Positions 11,895 through 24,384 are shown, counted from the stretch's first letter. The stretch is DNA of 64,000 nt from Craterostigma plantagineum (GCA_027422505.1 JAPQWV010001653.1:1-64000), one strand, 5' to 3'. The notes: generated by a model from the sequence alone, not told the origin. Program-made: numbers and translations.

Positions 11895-12300
11895 TAATCA
11901 AATAGCCTTAGGATTCACTTGATCCGCAGATAGTTGTCTAAAATAATGTTATACTATATATTACGTGTGTGTGTGTGCATTATAATTAAGTAATTGGTGG
12001 CATGTTATTTACGTTTAATGTTGATCAGAATATTGACATGTTATTTGCTTCAAATATATATGTTTGTAATTAATGCTGAGTAATGGTAGCATATGAGTAA
12101 TTATGTCTGTTAAATGGTAGTAAATATTATTTATGTTTTCATAGTATTTCGAGTTCTCAATCGTGTATCTTATATAATTATAAAATGTAGGTGTCCTCAT
12201 ATGCTGACACGTGTCATATAATAATTCATCGTTATAAATTTATTTGAAAAACTACCACTATCACACACATCCCATTATAAATAGTTATTTTTAAATATAA
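11895..12300. other. AT-rich intergenic
   Basis: AT-rich DNA with no gene. It may be the body of the Helitron whose 3' end is annotated next. Confidence 0.35.
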
Positions 12301-12305
12301 TTAGA

Positions 12306-12333
12306 CCGTGCATTTCACGAGTAATAGACTAGT
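12306..12333 (+). mobile_element. Helitron 3' terminus
   Basis: A short hairpin CCGTGCATTTCACGAG is followed after about 7 bases by CTAGT, the hairpin + CTRR(T) end of plant Helitrons. The 5' end was not found. Confidence 0.55.
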
Positions 12334-12445
12334 GTATTATAATATAAATGTAATCCATAGGTATATCGAATGAAAAAATAATTTTAAAAGCGTTAGGTTC
12401 AAAAAGGTGACGAGACATCGCCTTGCCTAAGAAACAAGCCACAAG

Positions 12446-13022
12446 GTTTTGAAACCGGACCGGACCGGCCGGTTCCGATCGGAACCAGCGAACTGGCCGG
12501 AAATCCGGTCCAATTCCGGTCCGGTCTAAGTTTTAATATAAAAAAAGAAAAACACAAAATAAATAGAAGACAAAAAAGAATAAAGTTGCAGATCTTTTAA
12601 TGTGGTCTAGTGGTGAAATCATAGGCATATAATGGTTCTGGTTTCAAATCCTTGAAACCTCATATATCTTTTGTTTTATAACTACTAATGGATCCTATTT
12701 TTAATTTTATTAAGTTTTGACCCCAAATTTTATAGATTTAATTTTTGGAGCCCTTGGTATGCTTAATTTAAACTACCAACAAAATTTATTTTATTATTTT
12801 TGGCCCATAATTTTATAAAATTCTAATATATAAAAAAGTTACTAAATAAACATCTATATAATCTACGTTATTTAGTTGATTCCATCACAAATATATATTA
12901 ATTATATATAAAGATACCGGTTTTGACTCCGGTTTGATTCCGGTTTTGTACCGGTTAAATCACTAAACCTTCAACCACTAAAATTTCCGGTCCAATTCGA
13001 AAACCCGGTTTCAGAACCATGC
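12446..13022. mobile_element. hAT-like non-autonomous element with CCGGTT-rich ends
   Basis: Inverted ends GGTTTTGAAACCGG and (complement) GGTTCTGAAACCGG, with many CCGGTCC/CCGGTT words at both ends and an AT-rich core. Flanks CAAGCCAC and CAAGACGC could be a decayed 8-bp duplication. Boundaries are approximate. Confidence 0.5.
12594..12663 (+). repeat. tRNA-like / SINE-like fragment with A and B boxes
   Basis: TGGTCTAGTGGTG resembles an A box and GGTTTCAAATCC a B box, about 35 bp apart as in tRNA-derived promoters. It is too degenerate to fold as a convincing tRNA, so it is more likely a tRNA-derived relic inside the hAT-like element. Confidence 0.35.
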
Positions 13023-14748
13023 AAGACGCAAGTCGATGTATTTGCCTCATATATCGAAGGGTCGCCATTGCCCAAAAAAATTAGTATCTTTATCTATTTT
13101 ATATTAGGCTTTACTATATTAGGGGCCAATTTTTTTATTTTAATATATCGGTCTAGCTTTGTGGTCCGATTGGAAGCTCAAAATATAAATAGTAGGTTAA
13201 TTCGTTATGAAATGTTCGAGTCATATCTATTTTAAACCCTAAATGTTCGGCCTTTTGTTCTTATAGAAACACGTTTAACATTAAAATTAAGTGTGTTAGT
13301 AATGATATAACTTTCATATAATCAACAAAATTAGCATATAATTAAAAGACTTATTAGTAAGGAAAAAAATTGAACTAAAAAATAAATTTAACATATGACT
13401 AGTGTACTACTACCATAAAGAAAATTAGATATAATTAATAAAAAAATTAGAAAACTAAAGTGCGGTTCAGTGCGGTGCGGTTTGTATGACAAAAATTCAC
13501 ACCGCACCATTGTTACGGTGCGGTTTTTTAAATAAAATTAACCGCGATTTTGGCGGTTATTAGCATTATACGGTGCGGTGCGGTGTGGTGCAGTGCGGGC
13601 GTTTTCTAAAACCATTGCACACCCCTATTTAAGACAGATGACAATAATATAGTAATATTATTTTGGAACCATCGATTGTAAATGTAAGTAATAATTAACT
13701 AAGCTAGCGCATCAAGTTCCAATACTAAACCACCGCTCGCTTCATCTCATCGTTATCGTCATTAAGTCTTCACCTACCGCTCACTACAAAAAATGCAGGT
13801 AGAGCTTACGTTCAGCAATCAACGTCTTGTTAAATAAAAAGAATCATATATTACAAACGTTATTAAAAGAAAATAAAACGAAGAGAAAAGGATGCAGCAA
13901 TTCAAGAATAACCTCTCCCAAGAAGAAGACAGCACCGGCGAAGAAATGTCATGGGCCACAATTGTTGGTGCCCATTATGGGAGATTGAAGCAGCATATGA
14001 TCATCATCCTAATTTCGACCACGACAGTTTTGGATTATTTTCGCTTGTGGGATTATTATTCTATTTGGGATTTTGGTTCATAATAATCTTATTAGCTCTA
14101 ATTCTTGCTCTTAAGTGCCTGTAATTCTTTTCTGGTTCTTGCTACAATTTTGTTATATGGTAAGTTCTACATAATGAAAGCATTTGTTTTTATTCCACGA
14201 ATTATCCTTCAACGGCTCACTGAGATTCAGCCATTAAAATAATATCCTTTTTAAGCTAAATCGCACGGCGTTTTAATAAATTGCACCAACTACATCACCT
14301 TGTTAATTTCAAGCACCATATCAAATCCTCTTAGCTTTTCTTCTTTCATTTAGGTATCTTCCTTGTCTTGTTTTGTATCATTACCCGTTGAAAACCTTGA
14401 AACTCAAATCGCGGTTCCAAAAGGAGCGAGAATTCTCTCTTATCGCGAAAAAACAGTTGATAGTATTAATTGACGATGGATATGTGTCAGTAACAGAGCA
14501 ACTGAAGACAAATTTGTTGTCGAGTTATATTTTGAAGCTTCCTCTTTTTCCGTTACATAGTTTGAAAACATCAGCGAGAGAAGTGAGTGGGACAATAAAG
14601 AGAAATAACGTTGTACTGAATCAAACAATTCATGTTTGAAAAAGAAAAAATTACATGACCTCAAACATCATACGATCGAACACAATTCTACATCAACAAG
14701 TACATTTCTCCAGTCTGCATCCACATTGATGACAAACCCTAATTCTCC
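13023..14748. other. Intergenic; hAT relic at 13455-13625
   Basis: At 13455-13625 repeated CGGTGCGGTG words and the end CCATTGCACACCCC mark a degraded hAT-type element. A frame at 14373-14639 is open but shows no known domain. No other gene is seen. Confidence 0.45.
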
Positions 14749-15293
14749 TCAAATAAATTTGCATGACGAAGGCGACTTCTCGGCGACAGCTACTACTTGA
14801 GGAGGAGACTGGTGATGATGATGAGAATCATTAATTATTGGTTCTTTCTTAACTTCTTTCTGTTGCTGTTGCAAACAATAAGAAATCATCGTTGGTGGTA
14901 ATAACCCTTTCGTCATAGGATGATCATCTTCTTCTTCCTCCTTCTTGGAATCTTCAAGAACAACGGTGGACGATGATCATCACTAGGTCGTTCTTCTTCT
15001 TTATCTTCAAATTCCCTTTTCTTTCTGGCGTACATCTCACGAGCCTCATACAAGCGATGAAAAGTGCCCAGCCATACGCTCTTCTTCTTGAAAGGATCCC
15101 ATATGAAGGTAACGTATTTCCCCGATCTTGTCCTTTGGACACCCTTTTCATGGAACTTTCTTGAAGAAACCATCGTTGCACTGTTGTTAGGTTTCTTCGC
15201 TTCTGAAGAGAAAGGATTCGAAGAAGACGATGAAGATCTCAGACTTTTTCTTCGCACGTTGCTTGCGAGCCTCTTGCTTTGGCGAATCATCAT
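14749..15293 (-). CDS. AP2/ERF transcription factor, ERF118/119-like
   Basis: From ATG at 15293 the protein has a basic, Ser-rich start, then a divergent AP2 domain at about residues 50-95 with GVQRTRSGKYVTFIWDP, WLGTF and YEAREMYARKKREFE, the pattern of CRF-like group VI-L ERF proteins. That first frame stops at 14913, but a second frame, shifted as if one base were lost near 14975, continues through VVLEDSKKEEEEDDHPM, a Gln run and a His run to a stop at 14749-14751. I therefore annotate one gene with an apparent one-base deletion. A TATA-like CTATATATAC lies upstream near 15380-15390. ERF proteins are nuclear DNA-binding regulators; the target is unknown. Position between the JAG-like and BAH/Agenet genes matches ERF118 in Arabidopsis (from memory). 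Confidence 0.72.
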
Positions 15294-15447
15294 TTAATAT
15301 TATTCTTCTTCTTCACTATTTCTCAGTTTTATATCGTTTGTACTACGTGAATATAATGTGTAAAGAGCGAATGTATGAGATGTATATATAGAGTTTAAGA
15401 GGGATTGGATTGCGTGATTCTCACGTTGAGTTTTTCAGTCCGTTGCA
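15294..15447 (-). promoter_or_regulatory. Proximal promoter of the ERF-like gene
   Basis: Region upstream of the ERF ATG with a TATA-like CTATATATAC on the minus strand near 15380-15390. Confidence 0.35.
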
Positions 15448-15710
15448 TTTTATTTGTTTCCTAAAATATCGTTAGAAACTTCGTTAAGTTTGAGATTAAT
15501 TTCACGCGTCACTAGATATGCCAGAGCAATTTTATTCGAATATGTGTTTCATTAATTAATCAGTTTGATCTTGAAATTATTTTATTTCCTAAAATATCGT
15601 TCCATATATTAGAAACGTCGCTAAGATTTGAGATTAAATTTCACGCGTCACTAGATATGCAGTTTTTAACTGTGCGATTTATTCGCATGTTGTTTTCCTT
15701 AATTAATCAC
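15448..15710. repeat. Direct duplication of ~115-130 bp upstream of ERF gene
   Basis: Copies at 15448-15562 and 15581-15710 share TTTCCTAAAATATCGTT, GAGATTAA, TTTCACGCGTCACTAGATAT and TTAATTAATCA. The shared ACGCGT could be a regulatory word. The copies differ by substitutions and indels. Confidence 0.8.
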
Positions 15711-18065
15711 TTGAGAAGATGTTCATCCCAACTCGACGAATTTAGAGTAACTACAAGAATTAGACCGTTGAAATGTAATTTTGGGATATGTAACTTTGGG
15801 TTTACTTTATAAGCTTCGTTTAGGCGTTAATAGAGAATAAGTTTATTGCTACCCATAACATTTAACGTGTCAGAAATATTCTTATTACTTATTTAGAATT
15901 AGCAAAAACACTAAATTAATTATGATTAATAATAGTTTCTTGATGAGCAAACAAACCTTAACTTTGATTGAAATTGCGGAATAAAATGAAACATATATTA
16001 AGACAAAGATCGAAAACTGGTCTCCATAGTCCTTGATTATGTTAGTTTATTAAGAGGAGAATGAAAACTGGATCGAAGTAAGTAAAGTGAGCTAATGTGG
16101 GTGTGAGCTTTGTCCCACATTGAAGAGATTTTCACCTCCTTTGTATATTGTTATTACTTTTGTAGTTTAAAATAATGGAAATTTACAAAAAATACTCAAT
16201 TATATAAAAAGTTGGAAGTCAGTATCCTGTCAGTGTTTTTTATACGTAGGTACCTATTAAAATAATTTTTTTGCACATTGGTACCCGTCCCGCCGGAAGG
16301 TACGTCACATAACACATTTAGGTACCGTGGAGAAAATGTATTGTCATACACAATATATCGAGAAATGGAATATCATATGACAAACTAAAGTAGCATATAG
16401 AAACGATATATGTACCATATAAAGCGTGACGTGGTACGTAATACACATATAAAAAGGTAGGTAAAGACTGGAAAAATGGTACAACACAGTCAAACGGGTA
16501 CTTATATAAAATTTTTTATGACTTGACCAATGTTTCAAAAAGCACAGTATAGCGTGTTTTGGCTTCTTCTCGCGTACAAGAGTTTCGTCTCTCTTATGAG
16601 AGTATAATCCATTGAATGAGACTTTACAAGGGATATTGAAATACAGATTGAGAGATGGACATCGTGCTCACATTGATGATTCAACAATGGAACTATTAAT
16701 CTGAATTAAACAAACGTGCTTGAAGAAGGTATTGCAATTTATGCAGCTATACTATTGTGTATTAGCATATATGTATCTTTCTGTAATCCTTCACATTCTT
16801 CAGCAGTTTTGTTTACGGTGTCCATTGTAATGTTTTGTCCAATTGGTTATATGAAATGAAATCGTTTCCTTAAAAAAATATCATAGGAGTTGTTATTTTG
16901 ATTTAGAAGATTGAGCTACAACACATCAACATATGCAAGACGCAACACACTATGCAGTGCAGGTATGTAGATCATGTAATAAATACAACATCTAAGACAA
17001 ACTTATTTCGAAACTATTTTTACTCATGTCCAAACTATTATATCATCTGTCATTGACAAGGAAATAATAAATTTTAATTTGTGAAGATGTAATGCATCAA
17101 CCTTTTTCTCAGTTACATATACATTACATCATACTGTGCTTACAAAAAGCATCTTACTTTTAACGGTGAAATATATCCATCTTGAAATATTTGAAATATT
17201 GTAATATTTGTTTGCATCTTACAGTAAGGGCCCATTTACAGGCAACTTGGCACGTGATTCTTTTTGGCCTTTTCTATTGTCTGATCAACCAAATCACAGA
17301 TTTGTCGCGTAATATTAACGATGTCACACCACAAACTCAAATTTCACCTCACTCCAAATGTCCCAATCTTCAATTAACACTACGTACAGTGCAAGTTGCA
17401 ACCCACTTTTTTTTTTCTAAAAAAAAAAAAAACTGAAAAACGATATACGTATCAGCTAATTTAAACAGCATATTATAGTTTTCAGTTATTTAACGTTATC
17501 TGAATATCATATGCCATAAGATATTATAGACAATTTTGCAGGCGGACCCAGTTCAGTGTATGTCCCATTAAATACAGCCAACTATTCTACTGTATTCAAT
17601 TGGTGCGTTCGAGTCGTAGTTATTGAAGAATCACAAATTAATATTCGAAATTATTAACTCTAGTTAAGTTTATTATTTTATACTTCATTTATTTCACTAC
17701 CAAAGTTTGACGTAGTTAAAGGTGGCGAATGGTGTGATAAGCGGCTAAGAATTCCACGTCAGCGTCGACTTTACCGGTTAATACCGGTAATGGTTAAGCA
17801 ATCGACCCGTAAATCCCGGTCAGCTTTTGCTTAGGTTGAAAAATGAAAACGAGTAATGGCCGGCTTAGCTGTCACTTGCCTTTTTTTATACAATAATTAA
17901 TAAATTATAAATCAATGCGTCGGCTATTTGACTTGACACGAGTCGAGAACCTTCCTAGCGACCTGCTGTATTTGATTGTTATACTTTATGGCAAATTGCT
18001 CTTGGCCATAATCAATCTATTTCTTTTCGAGAAAAGAAAAAAAATCGAGAAAGAGGGCAATTAAT
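15711..18065. other. Intergenic
   Basis: No supported gene. Region 16180-16540 has repeated GTACC words (GTAGGTACC, GGTACCCG, TAGGTACCG) also found at 30660-30710 (AGGTACCCA, AGGTACCCG), suggesting an unnamed dispersed repeat. No coding domain is visible. Confidence 0.4.
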
Positions 18066-18070
18066 TATGA

Positions 18071-18110
18071 CATGCACTAGTATTATTTTAAGCGCATTCG
18101 ATGCACGCCC
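18071..18110 (-). mobile_element. Helitron 3' terminus (minus strand)
   Basis: The minus strand reads GCGTGCATCGAATGCGC then TTAAAATAATACTAGT, a hairpin followed by the CTAGT-type Helitron end. Confidence 0.5.
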
Positions 18111-18499
18111 CTAATATATTAATACCGATGCATTACTTATATTTTTAAAAGAATTTTTGAATAAAATAATGATTTAGTTTAAAGTATATATGTAGGAAAA
18201 TAAATTTCCGAATATCTATACTATATATTAATGGTGAGGGTGGATACAAACGGTCAATTCCAAATTGATTTGGTCTTTAGATTTCTCATTAATTAATAAA
18301 ATAATAATAGTATAAATTAGTGTAACTACCCACTAACTCAATATTTTTATATTGCCAAATTTGTCCTTCTATTTTAGTATTATGATTTCTTTATTGAATA
18401 TAATGGTAATGACTTTAAAATATGAAGCATAAAATTGTGATTTACATACCAAATTCATTGAAAGGTAATTATATGAGGTGGTGAGCAAACAATAATAAA

Positions 18500-18531
18500 A
18501 CTAGTATATCTGGCACACCCGATGTGTGTGA
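18500..18531 (-). mobile_element. Helitron 3' terminus (minus strand)
   Basis: The minus strand reads CACACACATCGGGTGTG, then CCAGATATACTAGT: hairpin plus CTAGT end. TCTATACTATATAT at about 18216 resembles a Helitron 5' start on the plus strand, so nested Helitron pieces are likely. Confidence 0.5.
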
Positions 18532-19045
18532 ATATAATATTACTTTATAGTTTGAGTTAATTTTAATAGGTGTAATTATTATATTTCATTTTAATTATAT
18601 ATTTTTTAATAATGTAAAAATGATTTAATGATTTTAAAGAATTTTATTTTGATAAATTTAAATTTATGGTAGAATAGAAATTTTAATTACATACCAATAA
18701 ATTTGGGAGCACATAACACTTAGTATAACACTCTCCCTTCGTAAAATAGAAAGAGATAGATTGCAAGGATAGGAGCTATTTGTGATGATTATCAATAACG
18801 ATAACGAAAACCTCGAGGGTCGTATCGTAAATACCGAAAAATAGGGACCGAAGACGCATGGCTGTTTTTCCTATGTCCCCAATTATTTATCCCTTTTGAT
18901 TGATAGTTATCTATTTTTCCCTCCTACAAAATCACCACGAATTGAATCCTAGAAGGATAAAATTTGACACTCGCCTAATCTCTAGATCTCCAATCAGATC
19001 AGATTTCTCCGATTTTCGTATCGGTTCCAGCTGCGTCGACAATTA
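18532..19045. other. Intergenic and promoter of BAH/Agenet gene
   Basis: AT-rich to about 18720, then more balanced sequence leading into the gene at 19046; the last 250 bases probably hold its promoter and 5' UTR. Confidence 0.4.
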
Positions 19046-22000
19046 ATGGAGGATTTCGATGCCGCGAATTACGTTGGATGGGAAGAGGTGTTCCATTCGA
19101 GCGATAAGGAAAGAGGGAGGTCAGGTACTTTCTGAAGCGTGTGGATGGAAGAGGGGATTTGGTGATTGTCGGGAAGAGAAGAGCCCGAGACGCATGTCCT
19201 ATCGTTATGTGATGAAGGGATTGTCTGATTGTCATTCGAAGCTGAGATCTCGTAAAGACGTCGTCGATTGGATCCGTTCTATTGTTTCAGGTACGTTCGC
19301 GATGTTTTTGTTTAGCTTTTTTAAGTTATTTCTTCTTGAGGTAAGAAATAGAAGATTTCCTCGCATCCAATGTTCTTCCTTATCTTTTCTTAGAAAATTC
19401 AATTTTTTTTTTTCGTTTGCGCTGTGCTTTTCATCAGACTGGATTTTTGTGTTTGAGTCTCTCTGTTATACGAAATTTTATCAAATTCTGTTGAAAGATA
19501 TCCTTTTTCATTTATCTATCTGGTGGAGTATTAGATGGAGGTCTTGAAAAAATAAGCGTTTTACCAGTTAGATTTCTTTCCAGATGGAGGGTTCTGTTTT
19601 TCTTTTTTTCTTTTTAAGGAAAAAATCAAGCGTTTGTGCTTGATCTTCCTTGAGATCAAGTTTATGATTTTAAGATTGGTTATTGAATTTGAAACTGGAG
19701 GAAGGCCTTCACGCTTGTGTATTTTTTCCTGAATAGGCAGATCTCTCCCTCTCCCTCCCTCTCTCCCTCTCGCTCTCCCTCACTCTCTCTCGGTAAATAT
19801 GACCTATGGTAAAGCCTGTATGTGAAGGTTAATTGAAAGGAGATGCTTTATAGAAGTTGATTTTCCTTTGGGAGCAGTTTTGGATGGTATCATTAAGTGT
19901 GCATTTTTACAATCATGGGAATGGGCTAAAAGAAAGTTATATTTTCTACTGTCAATATTTTCTCGTAAAGACTTCAGCAGAGTTTCTCTGTACGTACCCA
20001 TCATCTTTTAATGTCGTTGTATAGTGATACAAATATTTATTAGCATTTTTCATTCGTTCGATAGCTGGGTACTGTAGTGTCACGAATTCATACTATTTTT
20101 TCGGTTCCAGGCAATCACCTAGTTCCCTTGGCAGTTTGCAGGTGATACTGGGGGCATTTTGGATATCTATAGCAGTAAGGTTAGCTTATAGCGTCATTTT
20201 TCTATGAACAGTTTCAATTATGTATCATTGTGTAAAGGTTTGTCTTTGTTAATTCATCCTAGGATGTTCAACTGCAGAATCCGAATCAGTGGAAGAATGA
20301 CTTCATGTGGTTAGGTTTCCCATGGACTTGCCCAAAAAAATGGAGCATTACAGGTCATTTAGTCGCAATGGCATTGTAATATCTGTAAGTGTTTGTCATC
20401 TTACATGTAAAGTTATGTCTCCATTATGTGTTCGGACTTTTTTCTAATTTGGTCTGATAATGGCTTCCTTTACCTTCCAGTCTCAAGATTTTGTATATGT
20501 TTTGGCGGAAGACGGAAAAAGACTTGTTGCATACTTGGATGATCTGTATCAAGATTACCGAGGCAACAAGATGGTTGTGGTACGATGGTTTCACAAAATT
20601 GATGAGCTTGGTTTTACTTTGCCTGGTAACTGTAGTGACAGAGATTTTCTTTTCTCGTTGTCTTCAAGATCTCAGTATCGAATGCATTGATGGACTGGCA
20701 ACTATCCTCAGTCCAGAGCATTACAAAAGTTATATTGGTGAAGCGACACAAAGGGGTTGACACCCTTTATATGCTTTAGACTGTTTGAGAATGACGAGTT
20801 CCAGCCATTTGATATCACAACCATCAAGGGCTATTGGAAACAAGAAATTCTGAGGAAAGATTTTTCTTATTGCATGAGCTGTCAGATGACAGTGCAATGG
20901 TGAAAAGGTCCATTAGTGATGCAGTTGGATCGAGGCCTACAAAAGAATTCGAAGCGAGTCATATCTGAAACCACCCCTGGATAGAAATATTACTCCTAAC
21001 AATACGAAAGAAGGTATAGGACTGCGAGGTAATAAGGAAAATAAGCCTACTGAATGCACTTTATCATCTCCTTCCGTGCAATGTTTAAGTATTGGTTCAC
21101 AAGTCGAGGTTCTTTCTCAAGATAGTGGCATTAGGGGTTGTTGGTTTAGGGGTTTGATTGTCAAAGGATAAAAAACAAGGTCAAAGTAAGCTACCGAGAT
21201 CTCAGCGATGCAATTGATGATACGAAGTCTGTAGAGGTAACTTTCTTTTTCTATTCCATGTTCACGAGGGGTGCATCTTCCTTTTAATATTTTTTTTTTG
21301 GTTTAGACCACATATGAATATATTTCTTACTTCTTATCTTTTAGGAATGGGTATCCGTATTTCGTGCAGCTTCACCAGATGGACTTGGAATACGTATCCC
21401 TGGAAGGACAATGCTCAGACCATGTCCATCGTTGGCTGAGGTCAAAGTTTCTTGTGAAGTAACCGTTGGCAGCATCGTCGACGCTTGGTGCTATGATGGT
21501 TGGTGGGAAGGAATCGTTGTGAAGAAAGAATCTAAGGATAGGCTAATTGTCTACTTCCCAGGTGCTTATAAGCTGCTTGCCTTGATTGATATAAAAACTG
21601 CTTGTTTGCATTTAATTTCGTCATAGTTCTCTATGTAATTAAAGGCTGATCAGCAATATGATTTTCAACTAATTATTTGCAGGTGAAAGACAAGAGATGA
21701 CCTTCTCTCCCAGCAATTTGAGGCACTCGTTAGAATGGGTCAACAACAGTTGGCAAATTCTCAAGAACAGATTAGACGTCGCTGCGACTCTTTGTGGGCT
21801 TGAAGAGAAGGAGACTAAGGCGAATAAAGTTGCAGATTCTACTCACATGCCCTGCGCTCCCAATGTTTTTGACAAACCACGTAGGAACGTGATTAAAATA
21901 AGCCTATCGAAGGATGCTGAGAGCAAAAAATCTCCAAATATTCCAGTCGTCAGACATCAAAGAAAGACGGTGCGCTTGCTCGGTGGAGATGGGGTACTCG

Positions 22001-22201
22001 GGGAAGAAAAGAAGTAACCGAGGGGCGATTCGCAAAGTGCTTGGTGAAGCTACTAATGATCCAAGTCGTGGCATCGAAACTGCAAATTGCACGGAACTTT
22101 ATGTCGATTCTTTGGGCGCTGAATTCGACAAAGAGAACTGCAAGTATGCCAGCGACCATCACTTAACTTCTCATCTCACAAACTTGGTGATGTCTCAGTG
22201 A
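19046..22201 (+). CDS. BAH and Agenet (Tudor-like) domain chromatin-reader protein
   Basis: Exons supported by splice sites and frame are 19046-19290, 20111-20179, 20263-20384, 20481-21236, 21345-21561 and 21683-22201. The start reads [19 protein letters not shown]. Exon 4 encodes a BAH domain ([40 protein letters not shown]), then an Agenet pair: [20 protein letters not shown] and, over exons 4-6, [19 protein letters not shown] with VYFPGERQEM. This is the architecture of the Arabidopsis BAH/Agenet family. Such domains read histone or methyl-lysine marks (known for the folds); the exact ligand here is unknown. Exon 1 carries two apparent one-base losses near 19135 and 19178, exon 4 a two-base loss near 20655 and further frame breaks, and exon 6 a frame change near 22000, while conserved residues continue on both sides. 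The intron before exon 2 has a CT-rich tract at 19739-19791. Confidence 0.85.
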
Positions 22202-23313
22202 TAGCTTCTTCAATATGGTTTTGTTTCCCATCTCCTCTTTCTTGAGTGTAAGTATTTATTAGGTAAATTAATCAGTAGTTGGAAGAGTTCTTTTTTCTTC
22301 TCCTCCTAACGTGTGAGCTGAAATGTGGTTTTATTTATATCTTAGAAACCACATAAATGTAGCAGTTTTGGTTTTAGCAGGAATAACTTTTTGCAGGTGG
22401 CACTTCCAGTTCAGTTCAGTTCAATTTCTGGTATTTATACTGAAGTCCATCCTGACATGGTAGAGATCAATCAATTATTACAGCAATGCTCTTGAACATT
22501 AAATACAATATTCTTCGGGTGATAATAAGAAAGAAAAAGAAATATGAAGCAAATCAACTCTTGAGCTATTTTCCATTAAATCAAATAGAGGAACTGCAGT
22601 AGCATTATGGTGCAGATGGTAATATACATCAGTTATTTTCTCCAATCGTCTTTCAACATTCAGTGATTCCAACATTGTCTTATTTCATAAAACACGAGAA
22701 AACGGCCGAAATTGATTAGAAAAATGCAAACTTAATTCTTTTGACTAGAAAACGGTTATATAATTACCAAGTTAGATAGAATAAACGTTGGTCTTAGATT
22801 CCATGAATTGGAGCTTGAGATAGAAACAAGTGTATGGGCCCATTTACTTCTATTTGAAACGCCAATTGAAAGTTCTTAATACTGTGACGTTACACGATTC
22901 AAACTCCATTTTGAATATATTTTTCACGCAGTCTACCGACTATAATTTGTAATAAAGACAGTTAAGAACATCAGATGTCAAGTTGACAAACATTTGGAGT
23001 GGAGTTTTTCCCTGCAGGCCTTAAAAACAGGTCAACATATGTTAAAACCTATAAGTAAAATCATTAATCAATTCGAATCAAATATACACACACTACAAAT
23101 ATGAATTAAAACGACAAATGTCGAGACAACCCATTACATACAAATATAAGGACACATTTATATTCACATTGACTTCCACGTGGAAGCAGATTCCTTGACC
23201 GATGTTTTCAGTTCTCATAACTCATTTCATTCCTTCAACCGATATATGTTTAATTCAAACGTATAAATACTCGAGGAAATGCATTTCATTACCACCCATC
23301 ACAGATAAAGCTT
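22202..23313. other. Intergenic
   Basis: 3' UTR sequence of the BAH/Agenet gene followed by AT-rich DNA. GTATAAATACTCGAGG just before 23280 is a plausible TATA region for the small gene downstream. Confidence 0.4.
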
Positions 23314-23726
23314 ATGAACCAAAACCCTCCCATGGATACCAAAGAAATGTACTCAACATCAAATGACATAATATCCTCGTTCCAAGAGTTTGTTGAAGAA
23401 GAGAAGATGATGATGATGATGCTTTCTACCATGAACTTAGGAGGCAGATCTCCAATTAACGGATGAAGATGAAGACAACGAGGGTGAAGTTGGTCGAGGG
23501 CTGTATTCGAACAAGCAGTTGTGCGCTAGAAGAGATGGATTAAATCACAAAAACGCCTTACGATTTCGTCGAATGGGAAGTTATTACAATTGGTTGGGCA
23601 ATGAATTTCAAGTACCGCCTGCGTGGATGACGAGCCTTTGGAGAAGTGGTAATGGGACTGGGGTTTTCATACCACATCTGACTCAGTTCAGATCAAGAAG
23701 AAACGGATCAAGTATGTGCAAGAATT

Positions 23727-23782
<56 letters not shown>

Positions 23783-23948
23783 CGCATATAATGAATAGTT
23801 AAATTAATGATTTCTTTTGTGATTAATGATGGTGTTTGCTTAGTCCTTCTATACTAAAATCTGTTTGGATATGGGGATTGCAGAACGAGGAAGAATGATC
23901 GCAGAACAAGACACAAGCAGTTGCACTACTAGTTTAGTTGATTTATAA
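23314..23948 (+). CDS. Small plant-specific protein of unknown function
   Basis: Exon 1 runs 23314-23711 and exon 2 23884-23948, joined by GT-AG in frame. The protein starts MNQNPPMDTKEMYSTS, has a Met run and an acidic stretch DEDEDNEGEVG, then the conserved-looking block YYNWLGNEFQVPPAWMTSLW followed by GNGTGVFIPH, and ends TTSLVDL. I have a vague memory of this block in small uncharacterised plant proteins but cannot name the family. The first frame stops at 23464 and the conserved block is in another frame, again consistent with one lost base near 23440-23460. The intron has (TA)n then (TG)n at 23728-23784. No membrane segment or signal peptide is evident. Confidence 0.65.
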
Positions 23949-24384
23949 GGTATCAACATATCAACTGATAATATATATATATATATATATATATTGTGTA
24001 TATATTATTATATAAATGCTACAGTGTATAAAACAAAATGAAATCAGCATGGCTTTTTCACAATAGTTCAACCAGAATATGATATCAGAACTACATCCTC
24101 TTATCACAAGAATCGTTTTATAGGCGAAATCTTTCTCTTCAATAAAGTGATGGACTCTTTTTCTCCTTTTCGGTTCAATAAGCATGTTGCATAGCTGTAT
24201 ATATTTGATAAACAACCGAATGGAGATGCTGAAGGACATTCCTAATAGACATCATCAATGCAATATCCACTAATGTTAAGTTATGAAAATCGTCAACCTA
24301 TTAAACGATTTCTATTCGCCAACGATAATAGCCTAAAAGCTTATAACTGTTCAGAGATACGATGATTGTCGTCGTCTCTTTCGA
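23949..24384. other. Short intergenic between convergent genes, with (AT)n at 23969-23994
   Basis: 3' ends of the plus-strand small gene and the minus-strand ET-like gene face each other here. An AT microsatellite is the only structure seen. Confidence 0.5.
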
